Shown here one piece after another: positions 1 through 5,486 of a DNA stretch of 5,486 nucleotides. The stretch comes from Geobacter sp. (GTDB taxonomy: Bacteria; Desulfobacterota; Desulfuromonadia; Geobacterales; Pseudopelobacteraceae), in contig DAIERH010000162.1 in NCBI GenBank assembly GCA_027346925.1, forward strand, positions 1 through 5,486, given 5' to 3'. The stretch's first letter is position 1, and each line of letters starts with the position of its first letter. The notes beneath the pieces are model-generated. The model was not told where the DNA came from. It worked only from the letters and a program-made list of their open reading frames with translations, and did no database searches. The translations under genes were made by a program, and so were the position numbers.

Positions 1-969
1 AGACAAGCGAGATTGGATGTGCCGGGAGCCCTGCATCATATCATAGTGAGGGGCATCAACAAGGCGAAGATATTTGAAGACGATGTTGATAAGTCGCGGT
101 TTCTCGACCGCCTCGGCGAAAATGTCACAGAGGGGAAATGCTCCGTTTACGCGTGGGTCCTCATGGACAACCACGTTCATATTCTTTTCAAGAGCGGCAA
201 GCATGGCATCTCCGCAGTTATGCGAAAACTTCTCACGTGGTACGCCCAATACTACAACCGCCGCCATAAGCGCACGGGGCATTTGTTTGAGAACCGCTAT
301 AAATCCATACTATGCGACGAAGACAGATACCTCCTTGCCCTGGTGCGCTATATACACCTGAACCCCGTCCGTGCGAACATCGTAAAAACCGCCGAAGAAC
401 TTGACAGCTACCCCTTCTGCGGCCACAGCACAATCATCGGGAAGACCGGCCATAAGTGGATGGACGCGGATTATGTCCTATTGCAGTTCGGCGACACGAG
501 ACGGAAAGCTCTGGGAGCCTATCGGAAGTTCATGCGGGAAGGAGTCGGGCTCGGGAAACAACCGGAACTGACCGGCGGAGGACTTCTCCGCAGCCTCGGG
601 GGCTGGTCCCAGGTCGTTGCCATACGCCGATCCGGGATGAAAGAAGAAGGGGACGAGCGAATACTGGGGGACGGCGATTTCGTTCATGCGATACTCAAGG
701 AGACCGAAGAAAGAGAACTCCGGCAGCTCAAACTGAAACGCTCGGGGAAAACGATACAGATGATAATCGACAAAGAATGCAAGAGAGCTGGGATAAGTCC
801 CAGGGAAGTCACAAATGGCGTGCGCCGCAGAGCGGTGAGCCGTCTGCGGGCCGTTATAGCTTCGCGAAGCCGACGCGAACTCGGTATGTCTGCGGCTGAA
901 ATCGCACGGCATATGGGAGTGGCGGCATCCAGCATTTCGCGTTTGATCGAGAGAATGGAAAGCAACTGA
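1..969 (+). CDS. REP-associated-type (RAYT/TnpA_REP, Y1-HUH) transposase with C-terminal HTH, 5' end cut by the window
   Basis: This is a single-strand DNA transposase of the IS200-like Y1 superfamily (Y1_Tnp, PF01797 type). Family members nick and join DNA through a tyrosine while an HUH motif holds the metal. The HUH motif HVH is at nt 172-180, preceded by WVLMDN. The probable nucleophile is the tyrosine of YIHLNPVRA, at nt 349-351. The reading frame is open to base 1, and the codons before the TTG at 13 read RQAR. That matches the usual start of the family, so the true start is probably an ATG about two codons upstream of the window; TTG 13 is not the start. The catalytic part ends near nt 480. 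A basic C-terminal extension follows, ending in a helix-turn-helix (nt 886-960, MSAAEIARHMGVAASSISRL) that resembles the DnaA C-terminal DNA-binding fold; the resemblance is inference. Length (about 324 residues) suggests an intact gene. No REP palindromes are seen on the 3' side. Isoleucine is coded by ATA in 11 of 22 cases, unlike the next gene, which suggests acquisition. Confidence 0.9.
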   Translation, partial: RQARLDVPGALHHIIVRGINKAKIFEDDVDKSRFLDRLGENVTEGKCSVYAWVLMDNHVHILFKSGKHGISAVMRKLLTWYAQYYNRRHKRTGHLFENRYKSILCDEDRYLLALVRYIHLNPVRANIVKTAEELDSYPFCGHSTIIGKTGHKWMDADYVLLQFGDTRRKALGAYRKFMREGVGLGKQPELTGGGLLRSLGGWSQVVAIRRSGMKEEGDERILGDGDFVHAILKETEERELRQLKLKRSGKTIQMIIDKECKRAGISPREVTNGVRRRAVSRLRAVIASRSRRELGMSAAEIARHMGVAASSISRLIERMESN

Positions 970-1022
970 TAACCAAACAAACGCTCGCTAAGTATCAACG
1001 TCCCTAAAATTATAAAATCAGG

Positions 1023-1029
1023 TAGGAGG
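1023..1029 (+). promoter_or_regulatory. Strong Shine-Dalgarno of the response regulator
   Basis: TAGGAGG lies 7 bases before the GTG at 1037. It is a near-perfect anti-16S match at ideal spacing and fixes the non-ATG start of the response regulator. The 67-base gap before it is AT-rich (TAAAATTATAAAAT at 1005-1018), but no acceptable -35 box stands at the right distance, so I do not call a promoter there. Confidence 0.85.
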
Positions 1030-1036
1030 CGCCATC

Positions 1037-1690
1037 GTGAAGCCTATTCGGGTTCTTCTGGCCGACGATCATCACCTGTTTAGGGAAGGGCTGAGGCATA
1101 TCTGCGAGGCGGTGGGAGGATTCGACGTGGTTGGCGAAGCCGCCACCGGGACAGAGGCAGTGACCATGTCCCGAGACCTGAACCCCGATGTGGCGCTGAT
1201 GGATATCCAGATGCCCGAAATGGACGGCGTCCGGGCCACTGCCGCCATTACTGGGGAGAGGCCGGATGCCAGGGTCATCGTCCTGACCATGTACCGGCAT
1301 GACACGTATGTTTTCGAGGCGATCAAGGCCGGGGCCAGCGGGTATCTGCTCAAGGACAGCTCGGGCGATGACGTGGTCGCCGCAGTGCGGTGCGTGGCGC
1401 AGGGCGGGGCGATCATTCCGCCGGAGATGGCTTCCATGGTCCTCGCAGAGTTCCGTCGTCTGGCCGAAGGGGGGAGGGACGGCTCTTCCGACGAACGGCT
1501 GACAGCGGCAGAGATGGAAGTGCTTCTAAGGGTTGCCCAGGGTGAGGACAACTATCAGATCGCGGCGGCGTTGAATATCACCACCAAAACGGTAGCCAAC
1601 CGGCTCTACACCATTTTTTGCAAACTGCACGTCAAAAACCGCACACAGGCGGCCCTTACGGCCCTGCGCAAAGGCTGGGCCGGACTCTGA
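1037..1690 (+). CDS. NarL/FixJ-family response regulator, DNA-binding
   Basis: This 217-residue protein is a cytoplasmic transcription regulator switched by phosphorylation, with the usual length for the family. The receiver domain spans residues 3-120: acidic pair D10-D11, phosphoacceptor D56 in LMDIQMPEMDG, switch T84 and conserved K106 in GYLLKDS, after KAGA at 97-100. A linker of about 30 residues leads to a LuxR-type (GerE) helix-turn-helix at about 154-212, recognisable from LTAAEMEVL, QIAAALNIT and NRTQAAL. The recognition helix is odd: the usual TVKNH reads T185-V-A-N-R189, so the lysine that contacts DNA in NarL (K188) is replaced by A187, and the position of NarL K192 is Y191. The start is GTG 1037, chosen for the Shine-Dalgarno at 1023-1029. 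It sits 2 bases upstream of a HisKA_3 kinase, its probable phosphodonor. The target promoters are unknown. Confidence 0.95.
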   Translation: MKPIRVLLADDHHLFREGLRHICEAVGGFDVVGEAATGTEAVTMSRDLNPDVALMDIQMPEMDGVRATAAITGERPDARVIVLTMYRHDTYVFEAIKAGASGYLLKDSSGDDVVAAVRCVAQGGAIIPPEMASMVLAEFRRLAEGGRDGSSDERLTAAEMEVLLRVAQGEDNYQIAAALNITTKTVANRLYTIFCKLHVKNRTQAALTALRKGWAGL

Positions 1691-1692
1691 CG

Positions 1693-3546
1693 ATGCAGTT
1701 GCGGTCCGCAATGGACTCCGTGCCCCCTCGTCATATTCTTATCGCAGGGCTGATGGTCATAGTGGCTGTCCTGGCAATCTGGAAATTAACCGCAACAACG
1801 ACCCCCGAGGCGGTCCGGTTCAGCGGAGACTGGCGTTATCGCTGGGACCAGGCGGAGGCGTGGCAGCCCTATTCGCCCGGCAGAGGTCCGGAACGCGGGA
1901 ACCATGCCGATATATGGCTGGAGACTACGGTACCCGATACGGGCCAGGCATGGCAGGCCATCTTCATCCCCGCCTATACCGCCTTCCAGTCGTTCGAGGT
2001 CCTGATGGGGGACAGGCTTCTGTATCGCAGCGGCATGATACCCATGGGTTTTGCCGACCGTCACCGCTACCTCTTGTGGCACCTGATAGACCTGCCGTCC
2101 GGTGCGGCCGGAAAAACACTGACCTTTCATGTAGCCTCCGCACATTACCAGCGCATCGGCCTGATCGGGCCGGTCTGGATAGGAGAACCGTCCAGCATCC
2201 AGAAACATTTCGTGCTGGCGCAGCTCCCTGTTGCCATTCTCGCAGCGCTCTTCATCCTGGTCGGCGCCATCTCCCTTGCTGCGGCCCACTTCTTCACTTC
2301 CTCCTCCCGCGCCCAGTTGACCGCGTTTGCACAAACAGCCCTGGGTGCTGGGTGCTATCTCTTCTCTGAATCGTCCATCTGCCAGATGGTGATCGGTTCG
2401 CCGGTTCTCGCCTCCTACATACATTACCTTTCGTTTTTCCTGTTCGTTACCGGCATCTGCCGCTACTTCAAACCAATGACCGACGGCATCAATCGCACGA
2501 TCATTACCCGGATATTCCAACTGTTTGCCGTCTATCCGATGGGCGCCACTGCGCTGGACCTGACCGGCCTCGTCAGTTGGGACATCTCGTTTTCACTGGC
2601 GTTGCTCCTGGTCATGTTTGTGGTCTGCTGGTTCGGCTCCGTCATCTGTTCTCCCCGGTTCAAGGCGTCTGCTCCCCAGGACGCGGGCCTGATCCGGGCG
2701 GCGTTCATACCGCTGTTCCTGTCCGGCCTGTTCGATGCCGCCGTCGGCCTGCGGCTGATCAGCGGCGGTCCCCTGTTGTACCCGTGGGGGCTGCTCGTCC
2801 TGATGGGCGTGTTGTTCTACCGCATCCTGGCACATGACCGGGAGGAGAGGGTGGCGGCCCGCCTGCTCATAGAAAAGGCGCGGCTCGCCGAGGAAAAGGC
2901 CATTGACGAGGAGCGGCGGCGCATCGCCCGTGATATCCATGACGGCGTGGCCCAGGACCTGGCCATGATGAACATGCGCGCCAGTGTCTGGGAGCGCTTA
3001 GTACACACTGACCGGGAAAAGATGACCGAAGAGATCGCGTTGTTCCGCAAACTGCTGCACAAGAACATCGGCGAGGTGCGCCGGGCGATCTTTGCCATGA
3101 GGCCGGTGGAAATGGAGGAACTGGGCTTTAGCGAGGCGGTCGGGCGTTACGTCAGGGAATTCGGACATTACACAGGGCTGCGGATCTCCCTGGAGATGGC
3201 GGGGGATGCAGCCATGCCGCGTCAACTGGAACCGGAACTATACCGGATCATCCAGGAGGGCCTCAACAATGTCGCCAAACACGCCGGGGCAACCGAGGTC
3301 GGTGTAAGGATAAGCGGCGACGGTGCCGGCTGTTTGACCGTATCCATCGCAGACAACGGCAAAGGCTTCGATCTGTCGGCTCTGGCGCAGAGTCCCCGCC
3401 TGGGGCTCAGGCAGATGAGGGAACGGGTCGAACGGCGAAACGGGACCTTCCAGATTGATAGTTTGCCGGGCCGGGGAACTACCATCACCATCCGTTTCCC
3501 CCTCACGGTTACCGCCGATAAAGGCATGACACCACTTTCCCACTGA
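1693..3546 (+). CDS. Membrane sensor histidine kinase, 7TMR-DISM receptor with HisKA_3/HATPase_c core
   Basis: This 617-residue inner-membrane protein autophosphorylates and passes phosphate to a response regulator, very likely the one encoded just upstream. Order of parts: membrane helix at 14-32; extracytoplasmic domain 33-172, with FSGDWRYRW and a jelly-roll-like pattern resembling the 7TMR-DISM extracellular domain; seven membrane helices at about 174-198, 209-227, 237-257, 270-292, 297-319, 331-356 and 361-380; charged coiled-coil linker 381-413; HisKA_3 dimerisation helix with phosphoacceptor H416 in RDIHDGVAQ; HATPase_c with N box N525-N526 in EGLNNVAKH, G1 box D554-N-G-K-G558, G2 box around G571 (LGLRQMRERV) and GRGTT at 593-597. 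All catalytic residues are present. ATG 1693 is chosen because it follows the regulator stop after 2 bases, and helix 14-32 then lies near the N terminus. Its own Shine-Dalgarno is poor, so translational coupling is likely. ATG 1711 is an alternative. Members of this receptor class are thought to sense small ligands such as carbohydrates; the ligand here is unknown. Confidence 0.93.
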   Translation: MQLRSAMDSVPPRHILIAGLMVIVAVLAIWKLTATTTPEAVRFSGDWRYRWDQAEAWQPYSPGRGPERGNHADIWLETTVPDTGQAWQAIFIPAYTAFQSFEVLMGDRLLYRSGMIPMGFADRHRYLLWHLIDLPSGAAGKTLTFHVASAHYQRIGLIGPVWIGEPSSIQKHFVLAQLPVAILAALFILVGAISLAAAHFFTSSSRAQLTAFAQTALGAGCYLFSESSICQMVIGSPVLASYIHYLSFFLFVTGICRYFKPMTDGINRTIITRIFQLFAVYPMGATALDLTGLVSWDISFSLALLLVMFVVCWFGSVICSPRFKASAPQDAGLIRAAFIPLFLSGLFDAAVGLRLISGGPLLYPWGLLVLMGVLFYRILAHDREERVAARLLIEKARLAEEKAIDEERRRIARDIHDGVAQDLAMMNMRASVWERLVHTDREKMTEEIALFRKLLHKNIGEVRRAIFAMRPVEMEELGFSEAVGRYVREFGHYTGLRISLEMAGDAAMPRQLEPELYRIIQEGLNNVAKHAGATEVGVRISGDGAGCLTVSIADNGKGFDLSALAQSPRLGLRQMRERVERRNGTFQIDSLPGRGTTITIRFPLTVTADKGMTPLSH

Positions 3547-3549
3547 TCC

Positions 3550-3564
3550 ATTCTGATACAGAAT
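3550..3564. repeat. Perfect 6-3-6 palindrome just after the kinase stop
   Basis: ATTCTG-ATA-CAGAAT is a perfect inverted repeat with 6-base arms, starting 4 bases after the kinase stop codon. It is followed by ATATTTTAATTT. It could be an operator for a dimeric regulator or the stem of a weak terminator. The stem has only two G-C pairs and no uninterrupted T run follows, so a terminator is the poorer fit. The left arm ATTCTG recurs at 3673-3678. Confidence 0.5.
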
Positions 3565-3679
3565 ATATTTTAATTTGCCACAAGGGTAATTTTACTGCGG
3601 CCGACGGGAGTTTTTACTCTTGATGGATTTTTATCAAAAGATTTAATATAAGGCGCGCTTTCAAAAGTCCCAATTCTGC

Positions 3680-3690
3680 CATTCCGAATG
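3680..3690. repeat. Perfect 5-1-5 palindrome upstream of the secreted-protein gene
   Basis: CATTC-C-GAATG is a perfect odd palindrome about 48 bases before the chosen start codon. It lies 1 base after a copy of the half-site ATTCTG (3673-3678), and further GAAT tetramers follow at 3690-3693 and 3698-3701. The clustering of ATTC/GAAT elements is compatible with a regulator-binding region. Arms this short can occur by chance in AT-rich DNA. Confidence 0.35.
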
Positions 3691-3723
3691 AATTATAGAA
3701 TAGAGAGACTTCATAATATATGC

Positions 3724-3728
3724 GAGGT
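3724..3728 (+). promoter_or_regulatory. Shine-Dalgarno deciding the start of the secreted protein
   Basis: GAGGT stands 9 bases before ATG 3738, but only 3 before ATG 3732 and after ATG 3720, both of which are in the same frame. Spacing therefore favours 3738, which also gives a standard signal peptide beginning MKISR. Confidence 0.6.
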
Positions 3729-3737
3729 AACATGGTC

Positions 3738-5486
3738 ATGAAAATAAGTCGAATAGCCTGGATTTGCCTGTCTGTCGTTCTGCTGCTGCCGCTCAGCGCC
3801 CTGGCCGCCCCGTCCGCCGCGCCTACCGTGCTGGAGACGCCATCGGCCGGGCTTGTCTCCTGGTGGCCGGGCAACGGCACTGCCAACGATTTCATGGGCG
3901 TCAACAACGGCACGCTCCAGGGGACCGCCACCTTTGCCGCCGGGCATGCCGGCCAGGCGTTCAGCCTTAACGGCAGCGGCTTGGTGAGCGTACCGGATTC
4001 GACCACCCTGCATATTTCGCAATTCAGCATCAGCGCCTGGTTCAACTGGAACGACCTCGGCACGAATACCACCCAGTTTTTGCTGGGCAAGGGGCTGGAA
4101 CATTTCGAGATCGAGCTTGACAGCACGGCAACTACCAACAACGTCCGCTTCATCCCGGCCGGGTATCCGGCCACCTTTGTGGATGCGGCAAACGCCATCC
4201 AGCCGGGGTGGAACCATGTGGTCGTCACCTACAGCGGCAGCGATGCGAATGTCTATGTGAACGGCAGTCTCGCTGCTAACCGCACCGGTATTGCCGGGGG
4301 CGCCGACCTGACGGCGGATGGCTCGCCGCTCACCATCGGCAGGCGTGGAGATTGGGCCTATCCTTTCAGGGGGCTGATCGACGACGTGGCACTGTACAAC
4401 CGCGTCCTGAGCGCTACGGAGGTAGCCGCGCTCTACAGCGGCGGGACGCTGCGGAGTGCGGCGGTGGCGGGGAACGGTGGCGTTGCCACCCTGTACGGCA
4501 CGGTCAACGACAATGGCAGCGACACCACGGTCACATTCGAGTACGGCGCAACCACGGCATACGGATCGACCGCCGCCGCAACACCGGCGCCGGTGACCGC
4601 CGGTAGCGGCCCGGCCATGGTCTCCGGGAGCACGACTGGGCTTGCCGCCTGCGGCACCACCTATCATTACCGGATCAAAGCGGTGAATGCAAACGGCGCC
4701 ACCTACGGCGCCGACCAGACGCTCGGCTTGAGGCAATGCCAGACCATCACCTTCGGCGCTTCCCCGGTGCTTGTGGCGGGCGGCGGCGGCACGGTGACAG
4801 CTACCTCAAACTCCGGCCTGCCGGTTACATTAAGCACCACCACACCGGCGGTATGCTCGGTCAGCGGCGCCACAGTAACCGCCAAAATCGCCGGAACCTG
4901 CACCGTCATTGCCACACAGGCCGGCAACGGCGTCTATGCGCCGGCCAGCCAGACCCTGAACCTGACCGTCGGGCCGGGCAATCAGAACATCAGCTTCGGC
5001 ACGGCTCCGGTCATCGGTGTGGGGGGAACCGGCACGGTCAGCGCCACGTCCAGCTCCGGCTTGGCGGTATCGTTCAGCTCCACTACCCCCGGCATCTGCA
5101 CGGTGAGCGGCGCAACCGTTACCGGCGTGGCCGCCGGAACCTGCGCCATCACCGCCAGCCAGGCGGGCAACGCCAATATTCCGGCTGCCCAGTCCAGCCA
5201 GAGCTTCACCATCACCCCCGTTGGCAGCCCCATCATCGGCACCCTCAAGCCGACCGGCCTGGTTGCCAACGGCGCGCCCTCCACCGTGACCTACAATTTC
5301 AATCCCCGTCTGTCGTTTCCTACCCGGGGAACTCTGAACGGACTGGTGAACCCCAACAACGACACCTGCACGGTGAGTTTCGAGTACGGCCCGACCACCG
5401 CCTACGGCAGCACTGTGGTCTACGGAAACGTGAGCGGCGTTTCCCCGGTGGCGGTCAGCGCATGGGTCAATTTTTCCTGGATCAAC
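3738..5486 (+). CDS. Secreted multi-domain LamG/Fn3/Ig-like protein, 3' end beyond the window
   Basis: 583 residues are visible and no stop occurs before the window ends on a codon boundary, so the protein is longer. Residues 1-23 form a Sec signal peptide (K2, R5, hydrophobic 6-22, ALA before A24); there is no lipobox cysteine. Residues about 38-235 are a LamG-like jelly roll (LamG_3 type): GLVSWWPGNG at the start, FSISAWFNW and WNHVVVTY inside, GLIDDVALYNRVLS near the end. Residues about 238-330 are an Fn3-like module with TFEYGATTAYGS and TTYHYRIKAVNANG. Residues 335-415 and 416-497 are two tandem Ig-like repeats, each with a C-x14-C pair (C373/C388, C454/C469). From about 500 a second Fn3-like module starts, with FEYGPTTAYGST at 548-559. 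Such proteins are usually exported and act in surface binding or polysaccharide contact; no catalytic domain is visible. ATG 3732 and 3720 are alternative starts. It follows the kinase after 191 bases and is probably its own transcription unit, possibly controlled by the upstream two-component pair (inference). Confidence 0.88.
   Translation, partial: MKISRIAWICLSVVLLLPLSALAAPSAAPTVLETPSAGLVSWWPGNGTANDFMGVNNGTLQGTATFAAGHAGQAFSLNGSGLVSVPDSTTLHISQFSISAWFNWNDLGTNTTQFLLGKGLEHFEIELDSTATTNNVRFIPAGYPATFVDAANAIQPGWNHVVVTYSGSDANVYVNGSLAANRTGIAGGADLTADGSPLTIGRRGDWAYPFRGLIDDVALYNRVLSATEVAALYSGGTLRSAAVAGNGGVATLYGTVNDNGSDTTVTFEYGATTAYGSTAAATPAPVTAGSGPAMVSGSTTGLAACGTTYHYRIKAVNANGATYGADQTLGLRQCQTITFGASPVLVAGGGGTVTATSNSGLPVTLSTTTPAVCSVSGATVTAKIAGTCTVIATQAGNGVYAPASQTLNLTVGPGNQNISFGTAPVIGVGGTGTVSATSSSGLAVSFSSTTPGICTVSGATVTGVAAGTCAITASQAGNANIPAAQSSQSFTITPVGSPIIGTLKPTGLVANGAPSTVTYNFNPRLSFPTRGTLNGLVNPNNDTCTVSFEYGPTTAYGSTVVYGNVSGVSPVAVSAWVNFSWIN
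4536..5414 (+). repeat. Recurring Fn3-like signature flanking the Ig-like pair
   Basis: The 12-residue signature FEYG(A/P)TTAYGST is encoded at 4536-4571 and again at 5379-5414, on either side of the two Ig-like repeats. In both copies it follows a short segment rich in N, D and T. This shows an Fn3 / Ig-Ig / Fn3 order, and the second Fn3-like module is cut by the window edge. Confidence 0.75.
4740..5222 (+). repeat. Two tandem in-frame Ig-like repeats of 243 bases
   Basis: The unit starting QTITFG at 4740 recurs as QNISFG at 4983, exactly 81 codons later. The cysteine codons keep the same offset (4854/5097 and 4899/5142), so there is no insertion or deletion between the units over this stretch. 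By hand count, about 40 of the first 69 residues are identical, including TTP, VSGATVT, AGTC and QAGN. The DNA has diverged more than the protein, so this is an old duplication or domain shuffling and not a recent copy. Confidence 0.8.

Larger units (their letters stand above)
3547..3737 (+). promoter_or_regulatory. AT-rich intergenic region, probable promoter/operator region of the secreted-protein gene
   Basis: This 191-base gap is much richer in A and T than the flanking genes. A weak sigma-70-like pair is visible: TTGATG at 3620-3625 and TAATAT at 3644-3649, spacer 18, each matching 4 of 6 consensus bases. A second -10-like TAGAAT lies at 3696-3701, without a -35. Two perfect short palindromes are listed separately. 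No riboswitch consensus, including the GEMM cyclic-di-GMP class common in Geobacter, could be recognised, and no strong GC stem followed by a T run is present. Promoter position is uncertain. Confidence 0.35.

Noticed and set aside
970..1036. Promoter for the response regulator from the TATAAA/TAAAAT-like bases at 1005-1016
   Set aside because: No -35-like sequence lies 16-18 bases upstream (CGCTCG or CTAAGT there), and a start site from TATAAA would leave almost no leader before the Shine-Dalgarno.
970..1036. REP-like palindromes next to the transposase
   Set aside because: The 67 bases after the gene contain no convincing inverted repeat; the 5' side is outside the window.
1072..1551. Antisense open frame of 159 codons inside the response regulator
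   Set aside because: The + strand encodes an intact receiver domain there; the antisense translation has serine/alanine-rich low-complexity character.
1618..1692. Earlier ATG at 1618 as the kinase start
   Set aside because: It would overlap the regulator's HTH by 73 bases and add a basic segment that is only the alternate-frame reading of the regulator. ATG 1693 fits operon spacing and topology.
1786..2520. Antisense open frame of 244 codons inside the kinase gene
   Set aside because: It lies wholly inside the 7TMR-DISM sensor and membrane region of the kinase and shows no recognisable motif; it is a coding shadow.
3608..3637. Small hairpins GAGT-TTTT-ACTC and TTGAT-N8-ATCAA as terminator
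   Set aside because: The stems are 4-5 base pairs, AT-rich and not followed by a T run, so they are too weak to call.
3547..3737. Cyclic-di-GMP (GEMM) riboswitch before the secreted-protein gene
   Set aside because: Considered because such leaders are frequent in Geobacter-like genomes, but the conserved GEMM core and paired stems could not be found.
3711..4736. Antisense open frame of 341 codons opposite the LamG-protein start
   Set aside because: It lies opposite a strongly coding + frame with a signal peptide and recognised domains. Its translation is rich in R, G and A without domain logic, as expected from the complement of high-GC codons.

Overview
The window reads as bacterial chromosome with four protein-coding genes, all on the + strand. 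Protein style points to a Geobacter-like member of the Desulfuromonadota: a TnpA_REP-type transposase with the 'RQARLDVPGALHH' start, a 7TMR-DISM histidine kinase, and a long secreted LamG/Fn3/Ig-like mosaic protein. This placement is inferred from family resemblance, not from a marker gene.

Layout. (1) 1-969: a Y1/HUH transposase of the REP-associated (RAYT) kind, cut at the 5' edge by probably only two codons, with a C-terminal helix-turn-helix extension. (2) 970-1036: a short AT-rich gap ending in a strong Shine-Dalgarno. (3) 1037-1690: a NarL/FixJ-type response regulator. (4) 1693-3546: its probable partner, a membrane histidine kinase with an N-terminal membrane helix, an extracytoplasmic jelly-roll-like sensor domain, seven membrane helices and a HisKA_3/HATPase_c core. 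The two genes are 2 bases apart and form an operon with the regulator first. (5) 3547-3737: an AT-rich intergenic stretch with two perfect short palindromes and a weak promoter-like pair. (6) 3738 to the window end: the first 583 residues of a secreted protein, with signal peptide, LamG-like jelly roll, Fn3-like module, two tandem Ig-like repeats of exactly 81 residues with a conserved cysteine pair, and the start of a second Fn3-like module. No stop codon is reached.

How they may work together. The kinase has the build of a receptor that senses a small extracytoplasmic ligand and signals through H416 to D56 of the regulator. The next transcription unit is a surface or secreted protein with carbohydrate-binding-like and adhesin-like modules, and its upstream region carries dyad symmetry that could serve a dimeric NarL-type regulator. 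That the two-component system controls this gene is inference from neighbourhood. The transposase is probably an unrelated, acquired neighbour: half of its isoleucine codons are the rare ATA, against none in the response regulator.

I see no RNA gene, CRISPR array, insertion-sequence ends or convincing intrinsic terminator. The most unusual points are the divergent DNA-contact helix of the response regulator, the palindromes before the secreted gene, and the modular secreted protein itself. I do not see firm evidence for a wholly new system.
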